Shown here piece by piece: positions 7,360 to 9,524 of a stretch of 9,524 nt of DNA. This DNA is from Curvibacter sp. (GTDB lineage: Bacteria; Pseudomonadota; Gammaproteobacteria; Burkholderiales; Burkholderiaceae_C): contig DNQP01000266.1 in assembly GCA_003500955.1 (NCBI GenBank), positions 1 through 9,524 on the forward strand, read 5' to 3'. Position 1 is the stretch's first letter; each line of letters begins with the position of its first letter. Position numbers and translations under genes: made by a program. The notes beneath the pieces are model-generated. The model searched no databases. It was not told the DNA's origin and saw only the letters and a program-made list of their open reading frames with translations.

Positions 7360-9183
7360 TCAGAACGCCTCCTCCGGGAAATCCGCGCACGTCATGTCAC
7401 GGGATTCCACCACCTTAAGCCAGGCGCCGATTTTCGGCAATTCATATCGGAAGAAATATTGCGCCGACAGCAGTCGGCCGCGCTTGCCCGCGTCTGCGGC
7501 ACCCGCTTGTGCCGCCAGAGCCACGTCGAGCCAGATCCAGGCCAGCACCGTGTGACCGAAGGCCTGCATATAGGGCACGGCATTGGCCAGGGCCTCGCCG
7601 GGCTGGCCGGTAGACCAGGCGGCTTGGGTCGCGGCGCCTACCTGCCGCAGGGCCTCACCCAGCTGCGCGGCATAGGGTGCCAGATCGTCCTGCTTGTGAG
7701 CCCGCGCGATGGTGGCTGAGATGCGGCCGGCCAGCAGCTGCAGGCCCCGGCCCTCCTCCATCAGCACCTTGCGGCCCAGCAGGTCCAGGGCCTGGATGCC
7801 ATGCGTGCCTTCGTGGATCATGTTGAGGCGGTTGTCGCGCCAGTACTGCTCCACCGGAAAATCGCGGGTGTAGCCATAGCCGCCATGGATCTGGATGGCC
7901 AGGGAATTGGCCTCCAGGCACCACTCGCTGGGCCAGCTCTTGGCAATGGGCGTCAGCACCTCCAGCAGCAGGCGCGCCTCGTCGGCGGCCTCGGGCGTGC
8001 CCGTGTGCTGTTCGTCGACCAGGCGGGCGCAATACAGCTGCAGGGCCAGCGAGCCTTCGCACCAGGACTTCTGGGCCAGCAGCATGCGCTTGATGTCGGC
8101 GTGTTCGATGATGCGGATCTGCGGCTTCGCCGCATCCTTGCCTGCCGGACCCATGGCTCGGCCTTGCGGACGGTTCTTCGCGTACTCCAGGCTGGCCTGG
8201 TAACCGGCCATGCCCAGCATGGTCGCCGCCATGCCGATGCCGATGCGCGCCTCGTTCATCATGTGGAACATGCAGCGCAGGCCCTGGCCGGGCTGGCCGA
8301 CCAGATAGCCGATCGCCCCACTCTCACCGCGCACGGGGTACTTGCCCTCGCCGAAGTTCAGCAGGGTGTTGGTCGTGCCGCGCCAGCCGCATTTGTGGTT
8401 CAGGCCGGCCAGCGCCACGTCGTTGCGCTCGCCGGTCAGGCGGCCTTCGGTGTCCACGAGCTTCTTGGGCACGATGAAGAGCGAGATGCCGCGCGTGCCC
8501 GGCACGGGCTTGCCGTCAGGGCCGGGAATCTTGGCCAGCACGAGGTGGATGATGTTCTCGGTCAGCTCGTGTTCGCCGGCCGAAATCCACATCTTGTTGC
8601 CCTTGAGCCGGTAACGCGGACCGAGCGGATCGTTCTGGTGGTCCGCGCCATCCGGCACGGCGCGGGTAGCGATGTCGCTCAAGCTGGAACCGGCCTGCGG
8701 TTCGGACAGGCACATGGTGCCCGAGAAGCGCCCTGCAAACTCGTTCTTCGCAAAGACCTCTTTCTGCAGATCGGTGCCATGCGCCATCAGCAGATTGGCG
8801 TTGCCCGAAGTCAGCATGCCCGAGCCTATGCTGATCGAGGCCATGGCGAAGAAGGAATTGGCGGCCGCCTCCACGGTATAGGGCAGCTGCATGCCGCCCA
8901 CCTCGTAGTCCTGCGCGGCGCTGAGCATGCCCGAGGCCGCGTAGGCCTTCTGCGCCTCGTGCGTGGCCTGGGGCAGGATGACCTTCTCACCGTCGAAGCG
9001 CGGTTCTTCGGTATCCACCGTGCGGTTGAAGGGCGCGTACTTCTCACGCGCAATGCGCTCGCAGGTATCGAGCACCGCGTCGAAGGTCTCGCGGCTGTGG
9101 TCGGCGAAACGGGCTCGCTCGTTCAGCGCATCGGCCTGTAGCCACTGGTAGAGCAGGAAATCAAGCGTCTGCCGGTAGCTCAT
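7360..9183 (-). CDS. Acyl-CoA dehydrogenase, long FadE/DmdC-like type (607 aa)
   Basis: FAD enzyme expected to oxidise an acyl-CoA to the trans-2-enoyl-CoA, passing electrons to electron-transfer flavoprotein. At 607 residues it belongs to the long subgroup that carries an extra C-terminal domain (PF12806 type, here about 480-600), which includes DmdC of DMSP metabolism and many betaproteobacterial FadE-like proteins. Visible motifs are CLSEPQAGSSLSD at 158-170 (flavin/substrate loop), KMWISAGEH at 197-205, RIGIGMAA at 313-320, GGYGYTRDFPVEQYWRD at 434-450, and the catalytic-base region IHEGTHGIQALDLLG at 456-470, with E458 the likely base. The ATG at 9183 is supported by AGGGGA 7 bases upstream and by the family N-terminus; the open frame extends to 9444 but there overlaps thiolase coding sequence in another frame. 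The pairing with thiolase supports beta-oxidation. DmdC function is not implied; the substrate is unknown. Confidence 0.94.
   Translation of the reverse strand: MSYRQTLDFLLYQWLQADALNERARFADHSRETFDAVLDTCERIAREKYAPFNRTVDTEEPRFDGEKVILPQATHEAQKAYAASGMLSAAQDYEVGGMQLPYTVEAAANSFFAMASISIGSGMLTSGNANLLMAHGTDLQKEVFAKNEFAGRFSGTMCLSEPQAGSSLSDIATRAVPDGADHQNDPLGPRYRLKGNKMWISAGEHELTENIIHLVLAKIPGPDGKPVPGTRGISLFIVPKKLVDTEGRLTGERNDVALAGLNHKCGWRGTTNTLLNFGEGKYPVRGESGAIGYLVGQPGQGLRCMFHMMNEARIGIGMAATMLGMAGYQASLEYAKNRPQGRAMGPAGKDAAKPQIRIIEHADIKRMLLAQKSWCEGSLALQLYCARLVDEQHTGTPEAADEARLLLEVLTPIAKSWPSEWCLEANSLAIQIHGGYGYTRDFPVEQYWRDNRLNMIHEGTHGIQALDLLGRKVLMEEGRGLQLLAGRISATIARAHKQDDLAPYAAQLGEALRQVGAATQAAWSTGQPGEALANAVPYMQAFGHTVLAWIWLDVALAAQAGAADAGKRGRLLSAQYFFRYELPKIGAWLKVVESRDMTCADFPEEAF
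7368..7375 (-). promoter_or_regulatory. Strong ribosome binding site for the 64-aa membrane protein
   Basis: GGAGGAGG on the minus strand lies within the final codons of the acyl-CoA dehydrogenase gene, 9 bases before the ATG at 7358. It is the strongest Shine-Dalgarno match in the operon and supports the small gene as truly translated. Confidence 0.75.
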
Positions 9184-9190
9184 GGTCACG

Positions 9191-9196
9191 TCCCCT
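9191..9196 (-). promoter_or_regulatory. Ribosome binding site that fixes the acyl-CoA dehydrogenase start at 9183
   Basis: AGGGGA on the minus strand is 7 bases before the ATG at 9183, within the 17-base gap after the thiolase stop. It favours the 607-residue protein over the 694-codon open frame that runs back into the thiolase gene. Confidence 0.7.
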
Positions 9197-9200
9197 GCGC

Positions 9201-9524
9201 TTACAGAACCTCGAAGACGCCCGCCGCGCCCATGCCACCACCGATGCACATCGTGACCACCACGCGCTTGGCACCGCGGCGCTTGCCCTCGATCAGCGCG
9301 TGACCGGTCAGGCGCTGGCCGCTCACGCCATAGGGATGGCCCACGGCGATGGCGCCGCCGTTGACGTTGAGGCGGTCGGCCGGGATGCCCAGCTTGTCGC
9401 GGCAGTAGAGCACCTGCACCGCGAAAGCTTCGTTCAGCTCCCACAACCCGATATCGCTCATCTTCAGGCCGGTGCGTTCGAGCACGGCGGGGATCGCGAA
9501 GACCGGGCCGATGCCCATTTCGTC
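9201..9524 (-). CDS. Thiolase (acetyl-CoA C-acyltransferase family), C-terminal 107 residues only
   Basis: Only the 3' third of the gene is in view; the frame is open to the right edge. Thiolases cleave 3-oxoacyl-CoA with CoA to give acetyl-CoA and a shortened acyl-CoA, or run the reverse condensation. The C-terminal domain has [10 protein letters not shown] (NEAF active-site loop), [19 protein letters not shown] with the catalytic histidine (codon at 9336-9338), and [15 protein letters not shown] with the second catalytic cysteine (codon at 9246-9248). All residues of this half of the active site are present. The GHP motif is followed by Tyr-Gly-Val-Ser-Gly rather than the common Ile/Leu-Gly-Ala/Ser. 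The nucleophilic cysteine would lie outside the window. It is upstream of, and probably co-transcribed with, the acyl-CoA dehydrogenase, which points to degradative beta-oxidation. Confidence 0.93.
   Translation of the reverse strand, partial: DEMGIGPVFAIPAVLERTGLKMSDIGLWELNEAFAVQVLYCRDKLGIPADRLNVNGGAIAVGHPYGVSGQRLTGHALIEGKRRGAKRVVVTMCIGGGMGAAGVFEVL

Larger units (their letters stand above)
2851..9524 (-). other. Predicted eight-gene acyl-CoA metabolism operon (continues beyond the right edge)
   Basis: Eight minus-strand genes follow each other with gaps, in transcription order, of 17, 1, 22, 4, 9, 8 and 13 bases. Most have a purine-rich Shine-Dalgarno sequence lying in or next to the end of the preceding gene. 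No gap is large enough for an ordinary promoter or a terminator hairpin. The order is thiolase, acyl-CoA dehydrogenase, small membrane protein, SDR, hotdog thioesterase, MDR reductase, desaturase, SDR. Co-transcription is inferred from this spacing. The promoter, any regulator and possibly more beta-oxidation genes (such as an enoyl-CoA hydratase) lie outside the window. Confidence 0.85.

Noticed and set aside
7801..9141. 446-codon plus-strand frame antisense to the acyl-CoA dehydrogenase
   Set aside because: Composition typical of a mirror frame of a GC-rich gene; no domain, and the opposite strand encodes a clear dehydrogenase.
7360..9183. Assignment of the dehydrogenase as DmdC of DMSP breakdown
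   Set aside because: Only general subgroup features are shared; no DmdB or DmdD neighbours are present, so a specific substrate is not supported.
9184..9444. N-terminal extension of the acyl-CoA dehydrogenase frame, suggesting a fusion
   Set aside because: It overlaps the thiolase coding sequence in a different frame, and the family N-terminus and ribosome site point to the ATG at 9183.

Overview
This is a GC-rich bacterial window with no gap larger than about 20 bases between genes. The protein families and the dense layout (strong GC3 bias, long antisense shadow frames) suggest a betaproteobacterium of the Burkholderiales, most likely Comamonadaceae. That placement is inferred from family resemblance and gene style; no rRNA or other marker is present.

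Region 1 (bases 3-2840, plus strand) is one large membrane signalling gene, cut by the left window edge. It encodes a periplasmic sensory domain, seven membrane helices, a cytoplasmic PAS domain, a GGDEF diguanylate cyclase domain and an EAL phosphodiesterase domain. Both enzymatic domains keep their key motifs (GGDEF intact; EAL as EVL), so it is a candidate bifunctional cyclic-di-GMP enzyme.

Region 2 (bases 2851-9524, minus strand) is a tight run of eight genes transcribed right to left and cut by the right edge. In transcription order they are: thiolase (3' part only), acyl-CoA dehydrogenase of the long FadE/DmdC-like type, a 64-residue two-helix membrane protein, an SDR dehydrogenase, a PaaI-type hotdog thioesterase, an NADP-dependent MDR reductase (LTB4 dehydrogenase/CurA-like), a membrane fatty acid desaturase with three histidine boxes, and a second SDR. 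Gaps are 1 to 22 bases, nearly every gene has a recognisable Shine-Dalgarno sequence, and no internal promoter or terminator is evident, so this is very probably one operon.

Together the operon looks like a fatty acyl-CoA (or acyl-like carboxylic acid) catabolism and remodelling unit. The dehydrogenase introduces a 2,3 double bond, SDRs may oxidise hydroxy intermediates, thiolase cleaves, thioesterase recycles CoA, the MDR enzyme handles enone or alkenal intermediates, and the desaturase modifies acyl chains. No enoyl-CoA hydratase is in view; one may lie upstream. The substrate cannot be told from the sequence. The two transcription units converge with only 10 bases between their stop codons.

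I found no RNA gene, mobile element, CRISPR array or prophage. The least explained items are the small membrane protein, the unusual gene mix of the operon, and a six-codon mini-frame that bridges the last two genes.
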